NCBI GenBank assembly: GCA_021325675.1 | Contig: JAJTCM010000002.1 | Coordinates: 310,001 to 374,000 of the forward strand | DNA length: 64,000 bases | Reading direction: 5' to 3' | Origin: Crocinitomicaceae bacterium | Lineage (GTDB): Bacteria; Bacteroidota; Bacteroidia; Flavobacteriales_D; Crocinitomicaceae | In this document: positions 42,287-51,300 of the stretch, in pieces | How the letters are laid out: each line of letters starts with the position of its first letter | How positions within the stretch are numbered: position 1 is the first letter of the stretch | Translations under genes and position numbers: made by a program | Notes under the pieces: generated by a model | The model's input: the letters and a program-made list of their open reading frames with translations, nothing else | Told to the model about the DNA's origin: nothing | Database searches by the model: none

Positions 42287-43621
42287 TCAGAATTCAAATG
42301 TTTCCATGAACTTGGTGGTGAAGTTTCCTTTGCAGAAATCTTCGTTTTCCATCAGTTTCTGGTGGAAAGGGATCGTTGTTTTCACCCCTTCGATGATGTA
42401 CTCGTCCAAAGCACGCTTCATTTTCAGGATAGCTTCTTCGCGGGTTTGCGCCACAACGATGAGCTTGGAGATCATGGAATCGTAATTTGGCGGGATCGTG
42501 TACCCGGCGTAAGCGTGGGTATCGATGCGCACACCGTGACCGCCCGGCGAATGGTAGCTCGTGATTTTCCCCGGTGACGGACGGAAATCATTATAAGGAT
42601 CTTCGGCGTTGATACGGCACTGAATAGCGTGTAGGTGCGGGAAATAATTCTTACCGGAAATTTTTTCACCGGCAGCAATTTTGATTTGTTCCTTAATCAG
42701 GTCATAATCAATCACTTCTTCTGTAATTGTATGCTCAACCTGGATACGCGTGTTCATTTCCATGAAGTAGAAATCACGGTTTTTATCCACGAGGAACTCA
42801 ACTGTTCCAACACCTTCGTAATTCACGGCTTTGGCAGCTTTGATGGCAGCATCCCCCATGCGGTTACGCAGCTCGTCGGTCATAAACGGGGAAGGTGTTT
42901 CTTCGACCAGTTTTTGGTGACGGCGCTGGATAGAGCAGTCGCGTTCGGACAAATGGCAGGCATTTCCGTATTGGTCGCCGGCAATCTGAATTTCAATGTG
43001 ACGTGGCTCTTCGATGTATTTCTCCATGTAGATCCCGTCGTTACCGAAGGCCGCAGAAGCTTCCTGGCGGGCAGAATCCCACGCAGCTTCGAGGTCCTCT
43101 TCCTTCCAGACGATACGCATCCCTTTTCCACCACCTCCGGCTGTAGCCTTCATGATAACGGGATAAACGATTTTTTTGGCTTGTTTTTTGGCGTCATCCA
43201 CATCTTTCAGCAAACCTACCGATCCGGGAATACATGGTACCCCGGCAGCAAGCATTGTTGCTTTCGCTGTAGCTTTATCACCCATTCCATCGATTTGTTC
43301 CGGAAGGGCGCCAATAAATTTGATTCCATGCTTCTGGCAAATTTCAGAGAAACGTGCATTTTCAGACAAGAAACCATAACCCGGGTGAATTGCATCTGCA
43401 TTGGTAATCTCTGCGGCTGCAATGATATTCGGGATGGATAAATAAGATTTGGAGCTCACAGCCGGACCGATACATACGGCTTCATCTGCAAAGCGCACCG
43501 GCAAACTATCTTTATCAGCAGTGGAATAAACGGCTACTGTTTTGATTCCCATTTCCTTACAGGTACGGATCACACGTAAAGCGATTTCCCCGCGGTTGGC
43601 AATTAATATCTTTTTAAACAT
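42287..43621 (-). CDS. accC: biotin carboxylase (acetyl-CoA carboxylase subunit)
   Basis: ATP-dependent carboxylation of the biotin on the carrier protein, the first half-reaction of acetyl-CoA carboxylase. The 444-residue ATP-grasp enzyme shows '[22 protein letters not shown]' at the N-terminus, the glycine-rich loop '[14 protein letters not shown]', '[19 protein letters not shown]' and the metal/active-site segment '[18 protein letters not shown]'. It lies 104 bp after accB, a gap that holds an imperfect hairpin repeat, and is followed by a terminator, so it is the last gene of the fatty-acid initiation cluster. Confidence 0.96.
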   Translation of the reverse strand: MFKKILIANRGEIALRVIRTCKEMGIKTVAVYSTADKDSLPVRFADEAVCIGPAVSSKSYLSIPNIIAAAEITNADAIHPGYGFLSENARFSEICQKHGIKFIGALPEQIDGMGDKATAKATMLAAGVPCIPGSVGLLKDVDDAKKQAKKIVYPVIMKATAGGGGKGMRIVWKEEDLEAAWDSARQEASAAFGNDGIYMEKYIEEPRHIEIQIAGDQYGNACHLSERDCSIQRRHQKLVEETPSPFMTDELRNRMGDAAIKAAKAVNYEGVGTVEFLVDKNRDFYFMEMNTRIQVEHTITEEVIDYDLIKEQIKIAAGEKISGKNYFPHLHAIQCRINAEDPYNDFRPSPGKITSYHSPGGHGVRIDTHAYAGYTIPPNYDSMISKLIVVAQTREEAILKMKRALDEYIIEGVKTTIPFHQKLMENEDFCKGNFTTKFMETFEF

Positions 43622-43640
43622 AGAATTTAATTTGATAAAT

Positions 43641-43720
43641 TATTCGAAGGTTCAAAATTCGAAGATTAAATACAATCTCCGGATTTTCAAATTCCGCAAC
43701 AGCGGAGGAGCCTTCAAATT
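43641..43720. repeat. imperfect hairpin repeat between accB and accC
   Basis: GAAGGTTC (43646-43653) and GAGCCTTC (43708-43715) form the outer stem; inner words such as CAAAATTCGAAG and TTTTCAAATTCC pair imperfectly. It resembles the TTCGAAGATT-type intergenic words and has no T-run. Confidence 0.45.
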
Positions 43721-43725
43721 AAAAA

Positions 43726-44196
43726 TTAGCTAGGGTCAACCAGGAATAAAGGCTGGTCATATTCTACCGGGGTAGCGTCGTCAACCAATACTTTTACGAT
43801 TTTACCGGAAACTTCGGATTCGATTTCGTTGAATAATTTCATCGCTTCAATGATACATACCGGCGAGCCTTTTTGTACGTTGTCGCCAACTTGTACGAAA
43901 GCATCTTTGTCCGGTGAGGAAGAGCGGTAGAAAGTACCAATCATCGGTGACTTGATAGTAATCAGTTTTGAATCTTCGGACGCAGCAGGTGCTGGTGCAG
44001 CCGGAGCAGCAGGTGCCGCGGCAACAGGTGCAGGTGCAGCCTGAACTTGCGGTGCACTGGCCTGAACAATGATTTGCTCAGCTTTCGCTTTTTCCGCTTT
44101 TATAATAATTTTAAAATCTTTTCTTTCGATTTCAACTTCGCTTACTCCAGACTTGGAAACGAATTTGATCAGGTCCTGTATTTCGTTCAGATTCAT
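43726..44196 (-). CDS. accB: acetyl-CoA carboxylase biotin carboxyl carrier protein
   Basis: The biotinylated carrier of acetyl-CoA carboxylase, 156 residues. The biotin lysine is in '[18 protein letters not shown]', with '[19 protein letters not shown]' forming the preceding strands; the middle is the usual Ala/Pro-rich flexible linker (about 52-78). The N-terminal '[22 protein letters not shown]' is typical of AccB. It lies 36 bp after fabH in the cluster. Confidence 0.96.
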   Translation of the reverse strand: MNLNEIQDLIKFVSKSGVSEVEIERKDFKIIIKAEKAKAEQIIVQASAPQVQAAPAPVAAAPAAPAAPAPAASEDSKLITIKSPMIGTFYRSSSPDKDAFVQVGDNVQKGSPVCIIEAMKLFNEIESEVSGKIVKVLVDDATPVEYDQPLFLVDPS

Positions 44197-44232
44197 AATT
44201 TTTAGTTTTCGTGAGTAAATTTATAAATATTT

Positions 44233-45222
44233 TTAAGAATTATAAGCCCATTTTAAATAAACCGCACCCCAGGTGAAGCCACCTCCGAATGCTGATAAAA
44301 TGATATTATCTCCTTTTTTCAATTGTTTTTCCCAATCCCAAAGACACAAAGGTAACGTTCCTGCCGTGGTATTGCCATATTTCTGGATATTGATCATGAC
44401 TTTTTCTTTCGGTAAGCCCATACGCTCAGCTGTAGCGTCGATGATGCGCAGGTTTGCCTGGTGTGGAACGAGCCAGTCTACATCCTCGCTTTTGAGGTTG
44501 TTTTTTTCCATGATTTCCGCTGAAACCTCCGCCATGTTGGTTACGGCGAATTTGAAAACGGTTTTTCCTTCCTGCTTAACGAAGTGCAAACGCTCTTCAA
44601 CAGTCTGGATTGATGGTGGCATTGCCGAACCTCCTGCAGGCTGGATCAGGTATTTTCTTCCTGAACCGTCACTGCGCAGGATAGCGTCCTGGACACCCAT
44701 TCCTTCTTCATTTGGCTCAAGCAAAACAACCCCTGCCCCGTCACCGAAGATCACGCACGTGGTACGGTCTTCGTAGTCGATAATAGAGCTCATTTTGTCA
44801 ACGCCGATTACCAATACTTTTTTATGTGTGCCGGACTCGATGAATTTAGCACCGGTTTGTAAAGCGTAAATAAATCCTGAGCAGGCCGAATTGAGGTCGA
44901 ATCCCCAGGCGTTGCTCATCCCTGTTTTGTCGCAAACAACGTTCGCCGTGCTTGGGAAAGGATAATCGGGTGTTACGGTAGCCAGGACCACGAGCTCAAT
45001 TTCCAGGGGGTCGATCCCTTTTTTCGCCAGCAATTCTTTCACCGCTTCAGCAGCCATATCGGAGGAAGCCCCGTCTTTCATGATCCTTCTTTCGGAAATC
45101 CCGGTGCGCGTTGTGATCCACTCATCTGTGGTATCAACAATTTTCGCCAGGTCATGATTCGTAACGATATTTTTTGGTAAATATCCCTGTACCCCGGTAA
45201 TTGCTGCTGTAATTTTGCCCAT
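44233..45222 (-). CDS. fabH: 3-oxoacyl-ACP synthase III (KAS III)
   Basis: Starts fatty-acid synthesis by condensing acetyl- (or branched acyl-) CoA with malonyl-ACP. The catalytic triad is visible: Cys in '[12 protein letters not shown]', His in '[11 protein letters not shown]' and Asn in '[12 protein letters not shown]'. The 329 residues are typical. It starts 8 bp after plsX. Confidence 0.96.
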   Translation of the reverse strand: MGKITAAITGVQGYLPKNIVTNHDLAKIVDTTDEWITTRTGISERRIMKDGASSDMAAEAVKELLAKKGIDPLEIELVVLATVTPDYPFPSTANVVCDKTGMSNAWGFDLNSACSGFIYALQTGAKFIESGTHKKVLVIGVDKMSSIIDYEDRTTCVIFGDGAGVVLLEPNEEGMGVQDAILRSDGSGRKYLIQPAGGSAMPPSIQTVEERLHFVKQEGKTVFKFAVTNMAEVSAEIMEKNNLKSEDVDWLVPHQANLRIIDATAERMGLPKEKVMINIQKYGNTTAGTLPLCLWDWEKQLKKGDNIILSAFGGGFTWGAVYLKWAYNS

Positions 45223-45230
45223 TGTATATC

Positions 45231-46169
45231 TTAATTAAATGCTTCGTTCACTTTCGTAGCCAGCCCGGATTTTGCCACTTCATAGCTGTGCAGGATCATG
45301 CTTTTCACTGCTTTGTCGTTGGAAATCCCATGGCCGATAATTACGTTGCCCTTTACACCCAGAATTGGTGTCCCTCCATAATTTTCATAGTTGAAACGGT
45401 CAAAGTACTCATCTTTGATCCCGCGCTTTTTCATCAGGGAATAAATGCCTTCCGCTTCTTTCAGGACTACGTTTCCGGTGAACCCGTCGCACACGATCAC
45501 ATCGGCGTAACCGGTGAATATGTCGCGGCCTTCCACGTTCCCAATGAAGTTGATGTCGTCTGATTCCTTGAGCAATTTGTAAGTCGCCAATGTCAGCAGG
45601 TTACCTTTCGTTTCTTCCTCGCCGATGTTCAGCAGGCCGACTTTCGGGTTTTCGATACCGTACACGTTTTTGGCATACAAAGCACCCAGGACCCCGAACT
45701 GGTAAAGCACATCGGCTTTGCAGTCCGCGTTGGAACCTACATCCAGCAAAATAGAATTGCCGCCTCCAATCGTAGGCAGCACGGAAGTAATGCAAGGGCG
45801 GATAATTCCCGGGATGGTATTGATCTTATAGATTGCACCAACGAGCATCGCACCGGTGTTCCCGGTGGACGCGAAGACATTGATTTCCTGTTTGGCAAGA
45901 TATTCAAAACCTACGGCAATAGAGCTGTTCGGCTTATTCGGAATAGCCCGCGTAGGATGGTCGTGCATCGTGATGATGTCCGGCGCATGTACAATCTCGA
46001 AATCGGACGGGTTGCCCCCAAACTTCGAAAGGCAAGCCAGGGTTTGTTCCCGGTCGCCAAATAAGACAAGCGTTACTTCGCCAGGAAGTAAGCTTTTAGC
46101 TAAAATTGCCCCGGCAACATTCGCGTCCGGAGCAAAATCGCCTCCTAAAATATCAATCCCTATCTTCAT
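45231..46169 (-). CDS. plsX: phosphate acyltransferase PlsX
   Basis: Makes acyl-phosphate from acyl-ACP for membrane phospholipid synthesis. The 312-residue protein begins '[18 protein letters not shown]' and contains '[12 protein letters not shown]' and '[19 protein letters not shown]', both conserved in the family. The order rpmF-plsX-fabH is conserved across bacteria and couples lipid synthesis with growth. Gap to rpmF is 22 bp. Confidence 0.96.
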   Translation of the reverse strand: MKIGIDILGGDFAPDANVAGAILAKSLLPGEVTLVLFGDREQTLACLSKFGGNPSDFEIVHAPDIITMHDHPTRAIPNKPNSSIAVGFEYLAKQEINVFASTGNTGAMLVGAIYKINTIPGIIRPCITSVLPTIGGGNSILLDVGSNADCKADVLYQFGVLGALYAKNVYGIENPKVGLLNIGEEETKGNLLTLATYKLLKESDDINFIGNVEGRDIFTGYADVIVCDGFTGNVVLKEAEGIYSLMKKRGIKDEYFDRFNYENYGGTPILGVKGNVIIGHGISNDKAVKSMILHSYEVAKSGLATKVNEAFN

Positions 46170-46191
46170 GTGAAAGAAGGAAATGAATGCA

Positions 46192-46383
46192 TTATACTGC
46201 TAATTCTTTCTCAGCAACTACTTTACCTTTGTAATAAAGTTTTCCTTCATGCCAGTGTGCATGGTGGAACAGGTGAGGCTGGCCTGTTGTAGGGCAGATT
46301 GCGATGTTGTCTGCAACAGCTTTCACATGGGTTCTTCTCTTGTCACGTCTGGTTTTGGACGTTTTTCTTTTAGGATGTGCCAT
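46192..46383 (-). CDS. rpmF: 50S ribosomal protein L32
   Basis: Ribosomal protein of 63 residues, starting '[19 protein letters not shown]'. Only one Cys is left in the second half ('[20 protein letters not shown]'), so it is the zinc-free form of L32 seen in Flavobacteriia. It sits between the DUF177 gene and plsX as usual. Confidence 0.96.
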   Translation of the reverse strand: MAHPKRKTSKTRRDKRRTHVKAVADNIAICPTTGQPHLFHHAHWHEGKLYYKGKVVAEKELAV

Positions 46384-46409
46384 TTTACTTTATTTATTTT
46401 CTTTTATTC

Positions 46410-47012
46410 TTAATTTAAATTCTTCAATATTGACCAGGCCGATTCGTCATCTTCATCGTCGTCTTCATCATCACCGGGATCATCTCCCTCATCATCCCAC
46501 TCTTCGTCATCATCGTCCCACTCTTCGTTGGGGTCAAAATCTTCTTCTTCGTCTTCCGGGTTAACGGTATATGCTTTTACCAGTTTCCACATTTCCTCGT
46601 CACACTGGCCTTCCGGATGGATTTTCCGGTTTGGTACCGAAAGCGTGATGAGCTCATAAATCGGGTCTTTGACATTGATCTGGTATTCGTCCGGATCAAT
46701 CATCATCAGGGTTTCATCTTCCGATTCCCCGTGACCAAATGCATATATCAACCTGTAATCTCCCTTTATCTTCAGCTCCAGCGGGCCTGTACAACGGTCG
46801 CATTCTGTTTCAACCGTGCCTTCCGCCCAAAAAGTAGCGATCATCATCGTTTCCTTTTTTTCGAGCTCCAGGCGGACATGTACTTTACCTTTTTGGATCA
46901 GGGAATATTCCAGATCATCAAAGAACGAGTCGTTTACCTCATATTCAAACAGGTGCTTTCCGACTTTTAGCCCGATAAACGGGATGTTGTAAATTAGATC
47001 AGAGCGCGACAC
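46410..47012 (-). CDS. DUF177 (YceD-like) protein with long acidic tail
   Basis: A 200-residue protein of the DUF177/YceD family, which is encoded next to rpmF in most bacteria and is linked to 23S rRNA or ribosome assembly. The conserved core is 'AEGTVETECDRCTGPLELKIKGDYRLIY', followed by 'IDPDEYQINVKDPIYELITLS'. The C-terminal 50 residues are almost entirely Asp/Glu with Trp ('EEWDDDDEEWDDEGDDPG'), much more acidic than in most relatives. It is the first gene of the minus-strand lipid cluster and has a TATCTTTG box 19 bp upstream. Confidence 0.88.
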   Translation of the reverse strand: MSRSDLIYNIPFIGLKVGKHLFEYEVNDSFFDDLEYSLIQKGKVHVRLELEKKETMMIATFWAEGTVETECDRCTGPLELKIKGDYRLIYAFGHGESEDETLMMIDPDEYQINVKDPIYELITLSVPNRKIHPEGQCDEEMWKLVKAYTVNPEDEEEDFDPNEEWDDDDEEWDDEGDDPGDDEDDDEDDESAWSILKNLN

Positions 47013-47031
47013 TGTAAAAAAATTTGGAGTG

Positions 47032-47039
47032 CAAAGATA
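47032..47039 (-). promoter_or_regulatory. -7 element TATCTTTG of the DUF177-rpmF-plsX-fabH-accBC operon
   Basis: TATCTTTG on the minus strand is an exact match ending 19 bp before the ATG at 47012. A TTG lies 16 bp further upstream, slightly closer than usual. Confidence 0.55.
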
Positions 47040-47181
47040 CTTAAAATTAAATAAACAATGTTAAAAACTTTTATTTTTTTTGGAAATCCGGCTAAAACAC
47101 TCAAATCCGGGGACGACTTCGTTTTTTCCGGCGATGCTTATGAAAGCAGGCTCCCCGGGCTTTCCCCGAATTAAAGCAGGA

Positions 47182-48096
47182 TTATTTCCCTGGCTCAAAC
47201 CTGACCTCGTAAATCCTGCTCGAACCGTTTGAATACCCGTTGACTATTTTCAACAGGTCTTCATAACTTTTTATTTGCAGCTCCGGCAGCTCGTTCCGTT
47301 TGCTTGTAAAATACAAGGTGTTTGTTTGCGGGTCGAAAAAAGGGCAGTAATCCATTTGATTGGAGTTGATTTCCCCGCCCAGGTTTTTAGCCTGGCCCCA
47401 AACACCGTCTTTTTTATAGGAAATATACAAATCACCACTTCCTTTACCCTCCTTTCGCGTGTAGGCCGTATAGATTAAAAAGGATTCATCGGGCGAAATA
47501 AAAGCATTGAATTCGTAGCCGGAAGAATTGATGGAATCACTCAATACAACAGCTTTCCCATAGGCTGATTTTTTCCACTCGCAAAACCAGATATCATCCT
47601 TTGTGCCGGCTTTTTTTGATTCACGGGTAAAATACAGGTTTTTATTCCGGGCCTGAGAGGGGTAAAATTCATCGTCGGGCGTGTTGACACTCTCCAGGTT
47701 CACCGGTTTTGACCAGGCCGAAGCGCTGTTTTCCCGCTCCACATACCAGATGTCAAAATCTTTCTTGCTGCTTTCATTTTCCTTCAAAGGACGGTTGGAA
47801 ACGAAATACAAACGCAAGCCATCCGGTGAAAACATCGGTTCCAAATCAAAAAAGCTGCCTGTAAAATCTACCAGCTCCGGTTTGAGCCACACGCCGTTTT
47901 CTTTTTTCAGTTTCCCGATCACCGAAATTTCTTCCATCGGGCTTTGGATACTGATGTAGGCTTCGGTACCGTCCGGGCCCAGGGTAAAATCACGTACTTT
48001 CGGCAAATCCGCGATTATTTCCAAAGCAGGGTTTACCTGTGCGAGCATTTGATCCGCCAGGATGAAAAACAGGAAGATAACAAGGTGTTTTTTCAT
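47182..48096 (-). CDS. exported WD40-like (PD40) beta-propeller protein
   Basis: A 304-residue protein with a signal peptide (MKKHLVIFLFFILADQMLAQ) and TolB/PD40-type propeller blades: 'EPMFSPDGLRLYFVSNRPLK', 'DFDIWYVER', 'NAFISPDESFLIYTAYTRKE', 'DYCPFFDPQTNTLYFTSKRNE'. Four to five blades are visible, so it may form a small propeller. Such proteins in Bacteroidota often sit in the periplasm with OmpA-like partners. A conserved catalytic site is not seen, so a binding or sensing role is more likely than an enzymatic one. Confidence 0.82.
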   Translation of the reverse strand: MKKHLVIFLFFILADQMLAQVNPALEIIADLPKVRDFTLGPDGTEAYISIQSPMEEISVIGKLKKENGVWLKPELVDFTGSFFDLEPMFSPDGLRLYFVSNRPLKENESSKKDFDIWYVERENSASAWSKPVNLESVNTPDDEFYPSQARNKNLYFTRESKKAGTKDDIWFCEWKKSAYGKAVVLSDSINSSGYEFNAFISPDESFLIYTAYTRKEGKGSGDLYISYKKDGVWGQAKNLGGEINSNQMDYCPFFDPQTNTLYFTSKRNELPELQIKSYEDLLKIVNGYSNGSSRIYEVRFEPGK

Positions 48097-48261
48097 ATTG
48101 TGAAATTGAAACCAAGGCTAAAAATAACCCTTTTTGCAAAACAGAAATGCGGATAAGTGATGAGTGGATTATTTCTCCCGAGACTGCGCAGATCCTGTTT
48201 CGCGGGTACAGATTTGATTTATTGTATTGTCAATTATTCTTCAGCACAATCTGCGGGAAAC

Positions 48262-48293
48262 AAAAAAACCACCTGCCTTGCGACAGATGGTTC
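48262..48293 (-). terminator. intrinsic terminator of the 1899-residue protein gene
   Basis: On the minus strand AACCATCTG pairs with CAGGTGGTT (one mismatch) around an 8-nt loop and is followed by seven T, about 26 bp after the stop. Confidence 0.75.
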
Positions 48294-48318
48294 TTTTATT
48301 CTTGTTTTCTGGTTTTTA

Positions 48319-51300
48319 TTATTTTCCTCCGCGGGTTGGGATCGTTTTTGTCGGGCCTGTTGCCGGTGTTGTCGCAGGAGTTGTGGCCGGCGTTCTTACC
48401 GGTTTATTGTCACCGCCTGTCGGTTTTGGCTTGCCTGGGTCTGTCCCACCTGTTTTAATGCTTTTTTGCGGTTCACACGGACTGGCCGGACGGTTGTTTC
48501 CTGTTCCGAAGGCCGGCATCGTGTTAGACTGCAGGCAGATCGTCCAGTGGCCGTTTCCTCCGCCGTTCGGGTTTTTAACTTCTACAGTCAATGAGCCTGT
48601 AAACAGGTAGTAATTCCCATTTTCGAGCATCATCGGCGTTCCGTTTACCGTTACCGGCCCTCCGCCTGCGATCGGCTTGAAATAAACGCTCGTTGCCGGG
48701 CCTGAATACGTAAAGTTCGGGTTGCTCGCCAGGTTATCACGGGTAAACGTTCCGTTCGGTGTAACGAGACAGAACTCATACATCGAGTTGCCCGGGTTGA
48801 AGCGCGGGCCGCAAGGCTCGTTGCTCACGCTGCACTGGTTGCTGTAGCCTGTATTGGAAACATACTCACCGTAGTTTGCACCGTCGCTGCTTGTGTTGCA
48901 GCCGGATTTGATCCATACGCCGGTGATACATTTGCCCGCATTGGCGCCCGTACCACTCAGGGTTACGCTCATCCCGCTCAGGTTCTGGAACATTTGCTCC
49001 TGGCCGTCATAGTATTTCAGGACCACATTCGTCAGCGCCATCGTGCTGGTAGCAGTTACCGATTTCGCATTGGAAGTAAAGCTTGCGCCTACTGTCGGCT
49101 TGCAATTTGTCGGGATCGTTTGCGTTGAAGCACAATCAGTTGTGTTTCTTGGATTGCCTACCCATTCGCCGTAGTTGCGTCCGGCATTCGTTTCGTTACA
49201 GCCGGAGCGGATCCATGCACCAACGATGCATTTTCCTGCGTTTGCTCCTGTACCGGACAAAGTAGCCGACATTCCGGATAAGCCTTCAAAGATCTGGATT
49301 GCACCATCGTAGAATTTCACTGCTACATTGATCAGCGCCATGTTGCTTGTTGCTGTCATGCTTTTTGAATCCGCGCTGAAAGTTGCGCCCACCTGCGGCT
49401 TGCAGTTTGTTTCAACCGGTTTTTCCAGCATTTTCAGCAAGCACGACTTGGAATCGCTTCCTGCCTGGTTCGTTGCAGTGATTGACAGATCCAGGTTATT
49501 ATTGCTGCTTGCCATGTTCACTGTAAACTGGAAGGTCAGCCTGCCATCCTGGAGTACCGGATTGAAGTTAGAAACCGGCTGTCCGTTGATGCGGATAGAT
49601 ACCTGGTTCAGGTCTGTGATATTTAAAATATAACCTGTGATCAGGTTTGTACCTTCAGGCAAAATAGCAGGACAAGAACCTGGCTGCGTCAGCACGATTA
49701 CGGGCTTGGCAATAGTTACCGGCTTGCTGTAAACAACTGTTTTCGTGTCTGAAGCCGAACCGTATTGGTTAACAGCAGTCACAACGATTACGTTATTGCC
49801 TTCCACCAAAGTCAGGTTATACGTCAGCGAGTAGTTGCCCACGTTAAAGTTTGCATTCACCGGGCTGCCGTTGATCGTCATGGAAACCTGGCTGGCTGAA
49901 GTCACATATTGTGTTGTCGCCTGCACGTTGAAAGCTCCGTTCGTAGTCGGGAACGGCGTTGTTGCCGGGTTGGTGATCAGGATTTTAGGAGGGAAAGCAT
50001 TCGGGTCGATGGTACGGATCACCTTGAACAAGCGTGTTTCCTCACCACAGGAGTTGGACACTTTCAATTCGAAGGTATTCACTTTCATCCCCAACGGGGT
50101 TGTGAAGCTGAATGTTTTTGTACCCGCGTTGAACACAAAGTTAATCGGCATACCGTTCAGCCTGATACTCATCTGGCTTGCGTCAGTGATATCGCTCACA
50201 TTTCCTTCCATGGTGAACGTTTCCATGATCGTGGAAGTGTTCTCAGCTACGGAAGTCGAAGTAATGTTGATGTGCGGCTTTTTACATGCCTTACGTGTAA
50301 TTTTGATCGGGAAGCCACCGGAACCGCAGTCGTTGGAAGCTTGCACCAAGATCGTGTTCAGGCCTTCTACCAGGTCAACATTCGCCACCAGGATGTGGTT
50401 GCCGTTGTTGTACTGGAAAGCTTTGTCAACACCGTTCACTTTAAAGATAATCTCCGACTGGTTGGCAATGTTCAGGATATTAACGCGTACTTCATACGTG
50501 CTCACATCCATCGTTGATTCCATATTGATCGGCTGGATCAGCTGAAGGATCGGCGCTGAACAAGGCTGGTTGGCTGCTTTATACAACACGACCGTGCTTG
50601 CTTTCGTTTCACCGCATTCGTTTCTTGCGATCACTTCCACAATGTTCTGACCAAGCGTATAGTTTACGTTCAGGTCGTAGATCTTCGTGCTTGGGTTGAA
50701 AGAGCCCGGGTTTTGCAGCACGCCGTTTACCAGCACCTGGATTTGTGTGCCAAGCGTAACGTTCAGGATTTTCACTTTCACCGCGTTGTTGCTTTGCGCA
50801 ATTTCCAAACCGGATGCATTCGGGTTCAGGAAAGTAATTACCGGTTTTTCGCACGGTTTCTCTTCCTGCTTGTAGATCACATTTGTAGTTGCACTGTGTG
50901 TTCCGGCAGTATTCGTTGCCTGGATCATGAAAATGTTGTTCCCCAGGTTCAGGCCGGTATTGAAAATCAATTCTTTCGTTGCCGGGTTGAAGTTGTACAT
51001 TGCTGCGTTGATCGCCATGCCATTCTGGTAAACGACAATCTGGGAAGCATTCTCTACGTTCAGGATATTTGCCTTTACCGTATAGTTAGAAGTGTTAACC
51101 GTTGTTCCGGGCTGGGACGGGTTCACAAAAGTTACCTGCGGAGGATAAACCTTCACTTCTTTTTTGTAAATAATTGTCCTGCTGTCCTGGGCTTCACCCG
51201 CCATGTTTGTTCCTTTGATCACAACCGTGTTGCTTCCTTCATTGAGGGACATCGTAAAGTTTACGCGTTTCAGGGTGGCGTTGTAGGAGAAGCCGGTGAA

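Noticed and set aside
47058-47174. 38-codon plus-strand frame starting MLKTFIFFGNPAK between DUF177 and the PD40 gene
   Set aside because: The start lies in the minus-strand promoter zone of the DUF177 operon, no plus-strand promoter is seen and the sequence has no pattern. It could be a remnant; evidence is too weak to call.
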